This document shows positions 31,103 to 40,928 of a stretch of DNA of 64,000 bases, piece by piece. Under the pieces are notes generated by a model. The model was not told the DNA's origin and searched no databases. It was given only the letters and a program-made list of their open reading frames with translations. The position numbers and the translations under genes are program-made. Origin of the DNA: Nannocystis sp. RBIL2 (GTDB lineage: Bacteria; Myxococcota_A; Polyangia; Nannocystales; Nannocystaceae); the NCBI RefSeq assembly GCF_026626745.1, contig NZ_JAPNJW010000002.1, forward strand, positions 4,922,151-4,986,150, in the 5' to 3' direction. Positions within the stretch are counted from its first letter, which is position 1. Every line of letters starts with the position of its first letter.

Positions 31103-31735
31103 GTGGCCCAGCTCTTTCGCCCATCCGCGGACCGCCGCGTCCGCCTGGTCCTGTGGGGCCTCCCGCTCGGCCTCACCCTCGCGGGCGTCGTCGGTTACTA
31201 CCTGGCGAGTTCGGACTGGAGCACCGGCGTCGGCAACCCGCTCGCGCAGCCGGTCCCCTTCAGCCACGACCACCACGTCGGCGGCCTCGGCCTCGACTGC
31301 CGCTATTGCCACGAGACCGTCGAGCGGGCCGCCTTCGCCGGCATCCCCGCGACCGAGACCTGCATGCATTGCCACGCCCACCTGTTCGCCGACGCCCCCC
31401 TGCTCGCGGCGGTGCGCGACAGCTGGGCCGCCGACCGACCGATCCGCTGGCAGCGCGTCCACGACCTGCCCGACTTCGTCTTCTTCGATCACAGCATTCA
31501 CGTCCACGCCGGCGTCGGCTGCGAGACCTGCCACGGCCGCGTCGACCGGATGCCGCGGATCCGCCAATACGCCGACCTGTCGATGAAGTGGTGCCTCGAA
31601 TGTCACCGCGACCCGGCCCCGCACCTGCGGCCGCCCGAGGCGGTGTTCGTCATGGGCTGGCAGCCCGACCCGCACGCCCCGCCCGTCGCCCTCGACGACG
31701 CGCCCCACGTCAGCTGCTCGGAGTGCCATCGATGA
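31103..31735 (+). CDS. actA: Alternative Complex III subunit ActA, pentahaem cytochrome c
   Basis: A 210-residue protein with one N-terminal membrane segment (about residues 14-33) and five haem c motifs: CRYCH, CMHCH, CETCH, CLECH and CSECH. This is the standard haem count of ActA, which carries electrons from the quinol-oxidising part of Alternative Complex III towards the oxidase. GTG 31103 is chosen because GGAG lies four bases upstream and the membrane anchor follows at the right distance. The stop overlaps the start of actB (ATGA). It opens a tightly packed operon that runs to 41861. Confidence 0.93.
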   Translation: MAQLFRPSADRRVRLVLWGLPLGLTLAGVVGYYLASSDWSTGVGNPLAQPVPFSHDHHVGGLGLDCRYCHETVERAAFAGIPATETCMHCHAHLFADAPLLAAVRDSWAADRPIRWQRVHDLPDFVFFDHSIHVHAGVGCETCHGRVDRMPRIRQYADLSMKWCLECHRDPAPHLRPPEAVFVMGWQPDPHAPPVALDDAPHVSCSECHR

Positions 31736-34521
31736 GCGACCACGATCCGCTCGGCCGCCGCGCCTTTTTGAAGCGCATGAGCGCCGGCCTGGCCGCCGCC
31801 GGCCTCGGCGGCTGCCTCGAACGCGACCCGCCGGAGCGGATCGTCCCCTACGCGCGCCAGCCCGAATACATCGTCCCCGGCGTGCCGCTGTACTTCGCCT
31901 CGGCCTTCACCCGCGACGCCTACGCCTACGGGATCCTGGTCGAGACCCACGAGGGCCGCCCGACCAAGATCGAGGGCCACCCCGAGCACCGCGCCAGCCT
32001 CGGCGCGACCTGTCCCTTCGGACAGGCCACGGTGCGCGAGCTGTACGACCCGCGGCGCTCGACCGGCGTGCGTCGCGGTCACGAGCCGAGCAGCTGGCCG
32101 GCGTTCTTGCGCGAGGCCCGGGGCTGGTTCGCCAAGGGCCGCCGCGTCGGCGTGCTGACCGGGCCGACCACCTCGCGCATGCTCGAAGGCGGCCTCGCTC
32201 GCCTCGCCGCGCGCTGTCCCGGCCTGCGGTGGTTCGTGTCGAACCCGGTCGGCCGCGACAACCTCCACGCCGGCCTGCGGCGGCTGTTCGGCGGCGCCTT
32301 CGCCTGTCACTACCGCCTCGATCGCGCCCGCGTCGTCCTGAGCCTCGACGACGACCTCCTGTTCGTCGATCCCGGCCGCCTGCGCCACGCTCGCGCGCTC
32401 GCCCTGCGGCGGCGGGCCGAGCTCGACCCCGCCGAGGCGCTGCGGCTGTACGCGCTCGAGAGCTACCCCGGCCTCACCGGCGCCGCCGCCGATCACCGCC
32501 TCGCCGCGCGCGTCGGCGACATCCCCGGCCTCGCCCGCGACGTCCTGCGCGGCGTCCTCGGCGACCCTCTCGACGACCCCTGGCTCGCCGCCGCGATCGC
32601 CGACCTCAAGTCTGCCGGCCCGACCGGCCTCGTCGTCGCCGGCCCCAATCAACCGCCGCAGGTCCACGCCATGGTCCACGCGGCCAATCAGTTGCTCGGC
32701 GCCGCCGGCCGCACCGTCGTCTACACCGAGCGGCTCGAGCGTCAGCCCGAGGGCCCCGAGCACGCCCTGCCGGCCCTCGTCACCGCCCTCGCGCGGCGCG
32801 AGCTCGACGCCCTGCTCGTCCTCGACGAAAACCCCGTCTACACCGCCCCGGCCGACCTCGGCTTCGCCGACGCCCTGGTCGGCGTGCCGTTCACCGCCCA
32901 CCTCGGCCTCTGGCGCGACGAGACCGGCGAGCGCTGCCGCTGGCACCTGCCGCTGGCGCACCCGCTCGAGACCTGGGCCGACGCCGCCGCCGACGACGGC
33001 GAGATCACCCTGTCGCAGCCGACCATCCGCCCGCTGTACGACGGCCTCAGCGCGCCCGAGCTGCTGGCCGCCCTGACCGACGACCCCGCGCGCGGGCGTG
33101 ACCTGCTCGAAAGGACATGGAGCGACCGCGCCCCCGCCGACGTCGACCTCGCCCAGTGGTGGCGGTCCGCGATCCACGACGGCCGCCTGCCCTCACCCGC
33201 GACCGCGGTGACCACCGCGATCCGCGGCGACGTCCTCTCTTCATTGCTCTCAGAACATGTCCCATCGGACATATCATCCCCCGACCTCGCGCTCGCCTTC
33301 CGCCCCGACCCCGCCGCCTGGGACGGCCGCTATTCGCTCGACCCGTGGCTGCAGGAGCTGCCGCGGCCGATCACCCGGCTCATGTGGGGCAACGCCGCCT
33401 TCGTCGCCCCCGAGACCGCCCGCGCCCGCGGCCTCGCGCACGCCGGCGGCGTGCGCCTGCGCGTCGGCGATCGCAGCATCGACGCCCCGGTCCACGTCCT
33501 CGCCGGCCACCCGCCCGATCAGATCACGGTCCACCTCGGCTACGGCCGACGCGCCCCCGCGGCGGGCGTCGGCTTCGACGCCTATCGCCTGCGCAGCGCC
33601 GGCGCCCCGTGGGCCGTCGCAGTCGTCGCCGAACCGCTCGCGCACGACGGTCCGCTGATCGTCGATCGCCACCGCGGCGACGAGCACGAGCACGGCGACG
33701 AGCACGCCCGCTGGCTGCTGCGCGGCGAGCCGGCCCACCTGCTCCCGCCCGGCCTGCAGCCCGCCTCGATGCAACCGACCCGCCCCCCCGCCGAGCACGC
33801 GTGGGCCATGGCGATCGACCTCAACGCCTGCATCGGCTGCAACGCCTGCGTGATCGCCTGTCAGGCCGAGAACAACATCCCCACGGTCGGCCCCGTCGAG
33901 GCCGCGCGCGACCGGGCGCTGCACTGGATCCGCATCGACACCTACGCCGACGACCGCGGCGAGGGCCCGCGCTGGCGGTTCCAGCCGGTGCCGTGCATGC
34001 AATGCGAGCACGCCCCGTGCGAGGTCGTGTGCCCGACCGGCGCCACCCAGCACAGCCACGACGGCCTCAACGACATGACCTACAACCGCTGCTTCGGCAC
34101 GCGGTATTGCGCCAACAATTGCCCCTACAAGGTCCGGCGCTTCAACTTCTTCGACTACGCCGGCCGCGACCTCGTCCCCCTCGATCTCCAGCGCAACCCC
34201 GACGTCACCGTGCGGACGCGCGGGGTCATGGAGAAGTGTACGTATTGCGTGCAGCGGATCCGCGGCGCGGAGATCGCTGCGCACCGCGAGGGCCGGATCA
34301 TGGGCCCCGTCGCCACCGCCTGTCAGGGCGTGTGCCCGGCCCGCGCGATCGAGTTCGGCGACCTCGCCCGGCCCGACGATCCGGTGCTCGCCCTGCGCCA
34401 GGACGCCCGCGCCTACGCGCTCCTGCCCGAGCTCGGCACCCGCCCGCGCACCAGCTACCTCGCGCGCCTCGTCCACCCCAACCCTGCCCTGCGCGCCGCG
34501 GCGCCGCCCGAGGAGAAATGA
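31732..34521 (+). CDS. actB: Alternative Complex III subunit ActB, molybdopterin-oxidoreductase-like plus Fe-S domain
   Basis: A 929-residue fusion typical of ActB. The twin-arginine signal RRAFLKRMSAGLAAAGLGG exports it. The first 690 residues are a molybdopterin-oxidoreductase-like domain, which in this complex carries no molybdenum cofactor. The C-terminal 230 residues are a ferredoxin domain with cluster motifs CIGCNACVIAC (from residue 700), CMQCEHAPCEVVCP, CANNCP and CTYCVQR...CQGVCP. It overlaps actA by 4 bases and actC follows at 1 base, preceded by AGGAGAA inside the actB end. It forms the periplasmic electron-wiring part of the quinol:electron acceptor oxidoreductase. Confidence 0.94.
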   Translation: MSDHDPLGRRAFLKRMSAGLAAAGLGGCLERDPPERIVPYARQPEYIVPGVPLYFASAFTRDAYAYGILVETHEGRPTKIEGHPEHRASLGATCPFGQATVRELYDPRRSTGVRRGHEPSSWPAFLREARGWFAKGRRVGVLTGPTTSRMLEGGLARLAARCPGLRWFVSNPVGRDNLHAGLRRLFGGAFACHYRLDRARVVLSLDDDLLFVDPGRLRHARALALRRRAELDPAEALRLYALESYPGLTGAAADHRLAARVGDIPGLARDVLRGVLGDPLDDPWLAAAIADLKSAGPTGLVVAGPNQPPQVHAMVHAANQLLGAAGRTVVYTERLERQPEGPEHALPALVTALARRELDALLVLDENPVYTAPADLGFADALVGVPFTAHLGLWRDETGERCRWHLPLAHPLETWADAAADDGEITLSQPTIRPLYDGLSAPELLAALTDDPARGRDLLERTWSDRAPADVDLAQWWRSAIHDGRLPSPATAVTTAIRGDVLSSLLSEHVPSDISSPDLALAFRPDPAAWDGRYSLDPWLQELPRPITRLMWGNAAFVAPETARARGLAHAGGVRLRVGDRSIDAPVHVLAGHPPDQITVHLGYGRRAPAAGVGFDAYRLRSAGAPWAVAVVAEPLAHDGPLIVDRHRGDEHEHGDEHARWLLRGEPAHLLPPGLQPASMQPTRPPAEHAWAMAIDLNACIGCNACVIACQAENNIPTVGPVEAARDRALHWIRIDTYADDRGEGPRWRFQPVPCMQCEHAPCEVVCPTGATQHSHDGLNDMTYNRCFGTRYCANNCPYKVRRFNFFDYAGRDLVPLDLQRNPDVTVRTRGVMEKCTYCVQRIRGAEIAAHREGRIMGPVATACQGVCPARAIEFGDLARPDDPVLALRQDARAYALLPELGTRPRTSYLARLVHPNPALRAAAPPEEK

Positions 34522-34522
34522 C

Positions 34523-35878
34523 GTGACCCCCCGCGTCGACTCCGAGCGCTGGACCGAGGGCGAGCCCGACCTCGCCGCGATCAACGACCTCGTCGTCGGC
34601 ACAGTGCAATCGCCGCGGACCCGGCGGAGCTGGCTCGTAGCCATTGCTCTGGCCGGCCTCGGCGTCCTCGCCCTCGCCCTCGCAGTGTTCGGCGTGTTCT
34701 GGTGGTATGTCGGGATCTGGGGCGTCGACACGCCGGTCTACTGGGGCATCGCCATCACCAACTTCGTCTGGTGGGTCGGCATCGCCCACGCCGGCACTTT
34801 GATCAGCGCGATCCTCCTGCTCGCCGAGCAGCCGTGGCGGCGCTCGATCAACCGCTTCGCCGAGGCGATGACCCTGTTCGCGATCGCCTGCGCCGGCATG
34901 TTTCCCTTGCTGCACCTCGGCCGGCCCGAGTTCTTCTACTGGCTCCTGCCGTACCCCAACACCTACGGCTACTGGCCGCAATTCCTCAGCCCGCTGGTGT
35001 GGGACTTCTTCGCCGTCGCCACCTACGGCACAGTCTCTCTCGTCTTCTGGTACGTCGGCCTGGTCCCCGACCTCGCCACCATGCGCGACCGCTCGACCGG
35101 CCTGCGCGCGCGCGTCTACGGCGTGTTCGCGCTCGGCTGGCGCGGCTCGGCGCGCCACTGGGAGCGCCACCAGACCGCCTATTTGCTGCTCGCCGGCCTC
35201 GCCACCACCCTCGTCGTCTCGGTCCACACCATCGTCAGCTTCGACTTCGCCATCGCCCAATTGCCCGGCTGGCACACCACCGTGTTCCCGCCCTACTTCG
35301 TCGCCGGCGCGATCTTCAGCGGCTTCGCCATGGTGCTGACATTGCTGATCCCCGTGCGCGCGTGGCTCGGCCTGCGAGCACTCGTCACCGCGCGGCACCT
35401 CGACTACTGCGCCCGGCTCATGCTCACCGCCGGCCTCGTCGTCGCCTACGGCTACGCCGCCGAGCTGTTCTTCGGCTGGTACAGCGGCGATCCGCACGAG
35501 CGCGACCTCCTCGCCAGCCACCTCCACGGCCGCTCCGCCCCGCTGTTCTGGCTGATCATCGGCCTCAACGTCGTCCTCCCGCAGTCCTTGTGGTGGCGGG
35601 CCGCGCGGCGCAGCACCGTCTGGCTGTTCGTCCTGTCGCTCGCCATCAACCTCGGCATGTGGCTCGAGCGCTGGCTCATCGTCATCAGCTCGCTCGAGCA
35701 CGGCTTTCTGCCGACCACCGGCGGCGCGTATTGGCCGACCTTCTGGGACTGGCTCACTCTGGCCGGCACCCTCGGCTTCTTCGTCTTCTTCATGCTGCTG
35801 TTCCTCCGCTTCGTCCCGGCGATCGCCATGTCGGAGCTGCGCGAGCTGGTCGCCGAACGGCGGCGGAGGGGCGCATGA
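34523..35878 (+). CDS. actC: Alternative Complex III subunit ActC, NrfD-like membrane protein
   Basis: A 451-residue integral membrane protein with about ten helices of the NrfD/PsrC fold. Conserved stretches include PVYWGIAITNFVWWVGIAHA and FAEAMTLFAIACAGMFPLLH. ActC binds and oxidises menaquinol at the periplasmic side. The start is GTG 34523, with AGGAGAA five bases upstream. The stop overlaps the actD start (ATGA at 35875). NrfD-like subunits come in pairs in this complex; the second is ActF. Confidence 0.94.
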   Translation: MTPRVDSERWTEGEPDLAAINDLVVGTVQSPRTRRSWLVAIALAGLGVLALALAVFGVFWWYVGIWGVDTPVYWGIAITNFVWWVGIAHAGTLISAILLLAEQPWRRSINRFAEAMTLFAIACAGMFPLLHLGRPEFFYWLLPYPNTYGYWPQFLSPLVWDFFAVATYGTVSLVFWYVGLVPDLATMRDRSTGLRARVYGVFALGWRGSARHWERHQTAYLLLAGLATTLVVSVHTIVSFDFAIAQLPGWHTTVFPPYFVAGAIFSGFAMVLTLLIPVRAWLGLRALVTARHLDYCARLMLTAGLVVAYGYAAELFFGWYSGDPHERDLLASHLHGRSAPLFWLIIGLNVVLPQSLWWRAARRSTVWLFVLSLAINLGMWLERWLIVISSLEHGFLPTTGGAYWPTFWDWLTLAGTLGFFVFFMLLFLRFVPAIAMSELRELVAERRRRGA

Positions 35879-36402
35879 ACGGCCTGCGAGGCCTCCTGGC
35901 CGAGTTCGCCGGCGCGGACGACGTCCTCGCGGCCACGCGCGCGGCCCGGCGCGCCGGCTACGTCGCGCTGGAGGTGTTCTCGCCCTACCCCGTCGAGGGC
36001 GTGGCCGAGGCCCTCGGATTTCGCACGCGCCTCGCGTGGGTCACCTTCGTCGCCGGCCTGCTCGGCGGCGCGGCGATCTTCCTGTTCCAGGGGTGGGTCC
36101 ACGCGATCGACTGGCAGCTCGACATCGGCGGTCGGCGGTCCTTCGCCGCCCCGGCGTTCATCGTCCCGACCTTCGAGATCACCATCCTCGCCGCCGCGCT
36201 CGCCACGGTGTTCGCCATGTTCGTGAAGAACGGCCTGCCGCGCCTGCACCACCCTCTGTTCGCGGTGCCCGCGTTCGAGCGCGCCAGCCAGGACCGCTTC
36301 TTCCTGTTCATCGGCGCCGACGACCCGCGGTTCGCCGAATCGACGGTACGCGCATTCCTCGGGTCGCTCGCCCCGCTGGAGGTCCACGATGTCTCGCGCT
36401 GA
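35875..36402 (+). CDS. actD: Alternative Complex III subunit ActD (DUF3341)
   Basis: A 175-residue protein with two membrane helices (about residues 57-77 and 98-118) and a small soluble N-terminal domain (AEFAGADDVLAATRAARRAG, then VFSPYPVEGVAEAL), the DUF3341 pattern of ActD. GGAGGGG lies just before the ATG. It overlaps actC by 4 bases and actE by 14. ActD is a structural subunit anchoring the complex; no cofactor motif is seen. Confidence 0.92.
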   Translation: MNGLRGLLAEFAGADDVLAATRAARRAGYVALEVFSPYPVEGVAEALGFRTRLAWVTFVAGLLGGAAIFLFQGWVHAIDWQLDIGGRRSFAAPAFIVPTFEITILAAALATVFAMFVKNGLPRLHHPLFAVPAFERASQDRFFLFIGADDPRFAESTVRAFLGSLAPLEVHDVSR

Positions 36403-36955
36403 CGCCGTCGTCCTGCTCCTCGCGCTCGCCGCCTGCGAGCAGAAGATGCGCGACCAGGCCCGCCTCGACCCGCTCGAGCCGGCCGCCTTCTTCGCCGACG
36501 ACATGGAGGCGCGCAGCTTGCCCCCCGGCGTGGTCCCGCGCGGCCAGGCCCGCCTCGACCGCCACCTGTGGCAGGGTCGAACCGCCGACAACCTGTTCGT
36601 CGCCACCTATCCCTTCACCCTCACCCGCGCCGACCTCGCCCGCGGCGAGCAGCGCTACGCCATTCATTGCACCCCGTGTCACGGCCGGCTCGGCGCGGGC
36701 GACGGCGTCGCGGTCCAGCGCGGCTACCCTGCCCCGCTCCCCTTCACCACCCCGCGGCTGCAGGGCGCCCCGGTCGGTCATTTGTTCGACGTCGTCACTC
36801 ACGGCCGGGCCACCATGCCCGACTATGATCATATCGACGTCCACGACCGCTGGCGGATCGTCGCCTGGGTGCAGGTGCTGCAATTGAGCCAGCACGCCCC
36901 GGCCGCGGTGCTCGGCGCCGACGACCGCATGCACCTCGTGGAGGCCCGGCGATGA
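36389..36955 (+). CDS. actE: Alternative Complex III subunit ActE, mono-haem cytochrome c lipoprotein
   Basis: A 188-residue lipoprotein: signal VVLLLALAACEQ with the lipid-bearing Cys at 16. One haem c motif CTPCH (about residues 93-97) is followed by the axial Met in GRATMPDYDHI. This matches ActE, the mono-haem subunit that passes electrons to the oxidase. The start lies inside the end of actD. The stop overlaps the actF start (ATGA). Confidence 0.93.
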   Translation: MSRADAVVLLLALAACEQKMRDQARLDPLEPAAFFADDMEARSLPPGVVPRGQARLDRHLWQGRTADNLFVATYPFTLTRADLARGEQRYAIHCTPCHGRLGAGDGVAVQRGYPAPLPFTTPRLQGAPVGHLFDVVTHGRATMPDYDHIDVHDRWRIVAWVQVLQLSQHAPAAVLGADDRMHLVEARR

Positions 36956-38022
36956 CCCTCGTCCTCGGCGCCACCCTCGTGCTCGCCGCCCTCGCCGCCG
37001 CGGCCGGCCGCGCCTCGCCGGCCTTCCTCCACGCGTGGCTGCTCGCCTGGCTGCTGTGGCTCGGCGTCGCCCTCGGCGCGCTCGTCTTCCTCTGCATCCA
37101 CCATCTCGTGCGCGGCCGCTGGGGCGCCACAGTCCGCCCGCTGCTCGCCGCGATGACGCGCACCCTGCCCCTGCTCGCGCTCCTGTTCTTGCCGATCGCC
37201 CTCGACCTCGCCGTCCTCTACCCGTGGACCGATCTCGAGTGGTTGCAGGCCGCACCCCTGCGCGCCGCCAAGGCCGCCTACCTCGACGCTGACTTCTTCC
37301 TCGCCCGCGCCGCGGTCATCCTCGTCGTCTGGAGCGTCCTCGCGTTGCGCCTCGCGCGGCCGGGGCGGCGGCGGCCGGGGCTGGCGGCGCTCGCCCTGGT
37401 CGTCTTCTTCGCCACGGTCACGATCGCCGCGGTCGACTGGATCCTCTCGCTCGACCCCGACATGAGCACCAGCGCCTTCGGCCTCGCCCTCGCCACCGGC
37501 GACGCAGTGGCGGGCTGGAGCGCCGTCGTGATCGCGGTCGCCCTGGTCCACGGCCGCAGCGCCCACGCCCCTCTCGTCGTCCCCGAGCGCGCGCAGCAGC
37601 TCGGCACCCTCCTGTTCGCCGCCCTGATGTTGTGGGGGTACATCGCCTTCACTCAATACTTGCTGGTGTGGGGCGCCGACCTGCCGCGCGAGGTCGGGTG
37701 GTTCTTGCCGCGGCTCCACGGCGACTGGGGCCGCGTCGCCTGGTCCCTCGTCGGCCTGCACTTCGCCGCCCCGTTCGTCCTCCTGCTGCAGCGGCCGATC
37801 AAGCGCAGCCCCGCGCGCCTGGCCGCGGTGGCCGCATTGCTGTTATCGATGCACTACGTCGAATTGCTGTGGCTCGTCGTGCCGTCGCGCGGCCTGCCGC
37901 TCGGCTGGCTCGACCTCGCGGTGCCGCTCGGCCTCGGCGCCTCGTGGGCGCTCGCGGTCGCGGTGTTGCTCGGGCGCGGCCCGCTCATCGGCTTGCCGGA
38001 GGAGGACATCGACCGTGTCTGA
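36952..38022 (+). CDS. actF: Alternative Complex III subunit ActF, NrfD-like membrane protein
   Basis: A 356-residue membrane protein with about ten hydrophobic segments, the shorter NrfD-like partner of ActC. FSLDP-type segments of the family appear as WILSLDPDMSTSAFGLALAT, and the helix WGYIAFTQYLLVWGADLP is strongly conserved in ActF. It starts on the actE stop and ends overlapping the GTG of the next small gene. It completes the canonical ActA-F order. Confidence 0.92.
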   Translation: MTLVLGATLVLAALAAAAGRASPAFLHAWLLAWLLWLGVALGALVFLCIHHLVRGRWGATVRPLLAAMTRTLPLLALLFLPIALDLAVLYPWTDLEWLQAAPLRAAKAAYLDADFFLARAAVILVVWSVLALRLARPGRRRPGLAALALVVFFATVTIAAVDWILSLDPDMSTSAFGLALATGDAVAGWSAVVIAVALVHGRSAHAPLVVPERAQQLGTLLFAALMLWGYIAFTQYLLVWGADLPREVGWFLPRLHGDWGRVAWSLVGLHFAAPFVLLLQRPIKRSPARLAAVAALLLSMHYVELLWLVVPSRGLPLGWLDLAVPLGLGASWALAVAVLLGRGPLIGLPEEDIDRV

Positions 38023-38380
38023 TCAATCCTACGAGCGCGAAGATCTGCCCGACCACCGCCGCGGCTTGCGGGGCGCCGGCGTGATCGTCGGCGGCCTCTT
38101 GCTCGGCGGCTTCCTGGTCGCTGGCATCGCCGTCCGCGTGTTCGGCCCCGCCCCGAGCGAGGGCCTCGAGGGCGCCATCCCCACCGACGCCCTCCGGCAA
38201 TTGCGAGCCGACGTCGAGGCCGAGTGGGCCGCCCGCGCCGACGTCTGGGAGTGGCTCGATCACCGCCACGGGGTCGCGCGGATCCCCGTGTGGCGCGCCG
38301 CCGAGATCTCGCTCGCGCGCGGCTTCCCGACCCGCCGCGACCCCCCGCGACCCGTCACCGCGAGGTTATTTAAAAGATGA
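38015..38380 (+). CDS. Small membrane-anchored protein of the Act/Cox operon
   Basis: A 121-residue protein with one membrane helix (about residues 22-43) and a soluble tail. The start is GTG 38015, overlapping the actF stop, with GGAGGAGG about 10 bases before it. The stop overlaps the ATG of the oxidase subunit II gene. A small single-span gene at this position occurs in other Alternative Complex III operons; its role is unknown, perhaps assembly or stabilising the supercomplex with the oxidase. The end is written with unusually AT-rich codons (TTATTTAAAAGA). Confidence 0.78.
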   Translation: MSDQSYEREDLPDHRRGLRGAGVIVGGLLLGGFLVAGIAVRVFGPAPSEGLEGAIPTDALRQLRADVEAEWAARADVWEWLDHRHGVARIPVWRAAEISLARGFPTRRDPPRPVTARLFKR

Positions 38381-39351
38381 CGCTCCTCGCCATGCCCTTC
38401 GAAGTGCTGCCCGCGGCCGCCAGCGCCACCAGCGGCGCGGTCGACCTCGTGGTCTTCCTCGTGTTCGCGGTGATCGGCCTCGTCAGCCTCGGCGTCCTCC
38501 TTGCGATGGTCGTGCTCGTCGTCCGCAACCGCCGGCGCCCCGGCAACCTCACCGGCCGCGGCCACGATCCTGCCACCATTTGGAAGACCGAGCTCGGCTG
38601 GTGCGCGCTCACTGCGGTCGTCTTCCTCTGCCTCTTCACCCTCGGCGCAGTCACCTTCGATCGCATCGAGCGCGTGCCCACGGGCCCCGACGTCCTCGAC
38701 GTCGCAGTCACCGCCAAGCGGTGGATGTGGTCGTTCCAGCACCCCAGCGGCCGCCGCGAGCTGTCGCAGTTGCACGTCCCCGCCGGCCGCGTGGTCCGCC
38801 TCCACCTCAGCAGCGAGGACGTCATTCACAGCTTCTACGTCCCCGCCTTCCGCCTCAAGCAGGACGTCGTGCCCGGCTGGCTGCGCACCGCCTGGTTCCG
38901 CGCCACTGCTCCGGGCACCTACGCCCTCGCCTGCGCCGAGTACTGCGGCACCGAGCACGCGCTCATGCGCGCCGACGTCGTCGTGATGGAGCCGCACGTC
39001 TACGATCATTGGCTCGCGCAGGGCGACGATCCGCGCCCGCCGCTGGCCGCCGCCGGCCGGGCCCTGTTTCAGAAGCTCGACTGCGGCGCCTGCCACGAGA
39101 CCCGCCTGCGCCGCCGCGCCCCGCCGCTCGAGGGCCTCTACGGCCGCCCCGTGACCCTGCGCGACGGCAGCAGCGTCCTCGCCGACGACGACTACCTCCG
39201 CCGCAGCATCCTGCGCCCCGACGCCGACATCGTCGCCGACTACCAGGGCGGCGTCATGCCGACCTACGCCGGCCTCGTCGACGACGACGAGCTGCTCCTC
39301 CTCGTCGCCTACATCCGTTCGCTCGCCGACGCCGAGGGGGTGAGCCCATGA
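38377..39351 (+). CDS. coxB: Cytochrome c oxidase subunit II with fused haem c domain (caa3 type)
   Basis: A 324-residue protein with two N-terminal membrane helices and a CuA domain. The copper ligands are His151 (VIHSFYVPAF) and the cluster Cys186, Cys190, His194, Met197 in CAEYCGTEHALM. The C-terminal 100 residues are a cytochrome c domain with CGACH (236-240) and an axial Met in GGVMPTY. This makes the enzyme a caa3-type oxygen reductase that takes electrons directly from Alternative Complex III. The gene overlaps its neighbours by 4 bases on both sides. Confidence 0.95.
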   Translation: MTLLAMPFEVLPAAASATSGAVDLVVFLVFAVIGLVSLGVLLAMVVLVVRNRRRPGNLTGRGHDPATIWKTELGWCALTAVVFLCLFTLGAVTFDRIERVPTGPDVLDVAVTAKRWMWSFQHPSGRRELSQLHVPAGRVVRLHLSSEDVIHSFYVPAFRLKQDVVPGWLRTAWFRATAPGTYALACAEYCGTEHALMRADVVVMEPHVYDHWLAQGDDPRPPLAAAGRALFQKLDCGACHETRLRRRAPPLEGLYGRPVTLRDGSSVLADDDYLRRSILRPDADIVADYQGGVMPTYAGLVDDDELLLLVAYIRSLADAEGVSP

Positions 39352-40928
39352 AGTCGTGGCTGACCACCACCGATCACAAGCGGATCGCCCTGCTCTACCT
39401 CGGGACGATGACGCTCTTCTTCACCCTCGGCGGCCTGCTCGCCACGGTCATCCGCGTCGAGCTCGCCACCGCCGCCTCCGATCTCGTCACCGCCGAGACC
39501 TACAACCGCCTGTTCACGCTGCACGGCGTGATCATGGTGTTCTTCTTCCTCATCCCGTCGATCCCGACCTTCCTCGGCAACTACCTCCTGCCGCTGATGC
39601 TCGGCGCGCCCGACCTCGCGTTCCCGCGGCTCAACCTCGCCAGCTGGTACGTGTTCGTCGCCGGCGGCCTGCTCACCTTGACTGCCATGATCGCCGGCGG
39701 CCTCGACACCGGCTGGACCTTCTACACCCCCTATTCGACCACCTTCAGCGATTCGCACGTGGTCCTCGCGGTGCTCGGGGTGTTCCTCGCCGGCCTGTCG
39801 TCGGTGTTCACCGGCATCAACTTCATCGTCACGACCCACCGCCTGCGCGCGCCCGGCCTGACCTGGATGCGCCTGCCGCTGTTCGTCTGGTCGCTCTACG
39901 CGACCTCGCTCATCCTGGTGCTGGCGACCCCGGTGCTGGCGATGACCCTGCTCCTCGTCGCCATCGAGCGGGGCCTGCAGATCGGCATCTTCGACCCCGA
40001 GGTCGGCGGCAGCCCGCTGCTGTTCCAGCACTTCTTTTGGTTCTACTCGCACCCTGCCGTCTACATCATGATCTTGCCGGGCATGGGCGTCATCAGCGAG
40101 CTCATCCCCTGCTTCTCGCGCAACCGCCCGTTCGGCTACGAGTTCGTCGCCGCCTCGAGCCTGGCCATCGCGGTGTTCGGCTTCCTCGTGTGGGGCCACC
40201 ACATGTTCGTCGCCGGCCAATCGTACTTCGCCAGCGTCGTGTTCTCGTTCCTCTCGTTCGCCGTCGCGGTCCCGAGCGGCGTCAAGGTGTTCAGCTGGCT
40301 GGGCACCATGCACCGCGGCTCCGTCTGGCTGACCACGCCGATGATCTACGCGCTCGGCTTCGTCGCCCTGTTCACGATCGGCGGCGGCACCGGCCTCGCT
40401 CTGGCGATGCTCGCCGTCGACGTCCACCTCCACGACACCTACTTCGTCGTCGCCCATTTTCATACGATCATGGTCGGCGGCATGCTCATGGCCTACCTCG
40501 GCGGCCTGCACTTCTGGTGGCCCAAGATCAGCGGCCGCCTGTACTCCGAGCGCTGGGGCCGGATCGCCGCCTACATCCTGCTCATCGGCTTCCTGCTGAC
40601 CTTCCTGCCGCAGTTCCTGCTCGGCACCCAGGGCCTGCCGCGCCGCACCGCCTCGTACCCGCCCGAGTATCAATTTTTACAGGGCCTGTCGTCCGCCGGC
40701 GCGACCATCCTCGCTGTCGGCTACGTCCTGCCCGGCATCTACCTGCTCGCGTCCCTGGTCCGCGGCCGCCCCGCCGGCGACAACCCGTGGGGCGCGACCG
40801 GCCTCGAGTGGCAAACCACCTCGCCGCCGCCTCCCCACAACTTCGCGGCGCCGCCGGTCGTCACCGACGACCCCTACGATTACCCGCGCGCGCCCCAGCC
40901 CACCGCGATCGGAGCCGGCCATGTCTGA
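39348..40928 (+). CDS. coxA: Cytochrome c oxidase subunit I, A2-type haem-copper oxygen reductase
   Basis: A 526-residue subunit I with 12 predicted helices. The low-spin haem His is in LFTLHGVIM, the CuB ligand and cross-linked Tyr are His235 and Tyr239 in YSHPAVY, and further CuB ligands are the WGHHM pair; VAHFHTIMVG holds the other haem ligands. YSHPAV replaces the GHPEV of A1 enzymes, so the D-channel glutamate is missing and a Tyr-Ser pair takes its place, the A2 subfamily known from Rhodothermus caa3 oxidase. The start ATG 39348 overlaps the coxB stop. It reduces O2 to water and pumps protons. Confidence 0.95.
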   Translation: MKSWLTTTDHKRIALLYLGTMTLFFTLGGLLATVIRVELATAASDLVTAETYNRLFTLHGVIMVFFFLIPSIPTFLGNYLLPLMLGAPDLAFPRLNLASWYVFVAGGLLTLTAMIAGGLDTGWTFYTPYSTTFSDSHVVLAVLGVFLAGLSSVFTGINFIVTTHRLRAPGLTWMRLPLFVWSLYATSLILVLATPVLAMTLLLVAIERGLQIGIFDPEVGGSPLLFQHFFWFYSHPAVYIMILPGMGVISELIPCFSRNRPFGYEFVAASSLAIAVFGFLVWGHHMFVAGQSYFASVVFSFLSFAVAVPSGVKVFSWLGTMHRGSVWLTTPMIYALGFVALFTIGGGTGLALAMLAVDVHLHDTYFVVAHFHTIMVGGMLMAYLGGLHFWWPKISGRLYSERWGRIAAYILLIGFLLTFLPQFLLGTQGLPRRTASYPPEYQFLQGLSSAGATILAVGYVLPGIYLLASLVRGRPAGDNPWGATGLEWQTTSPPPPHNFAAPPVVTDDPYDYPRAPQPTAIGAGHV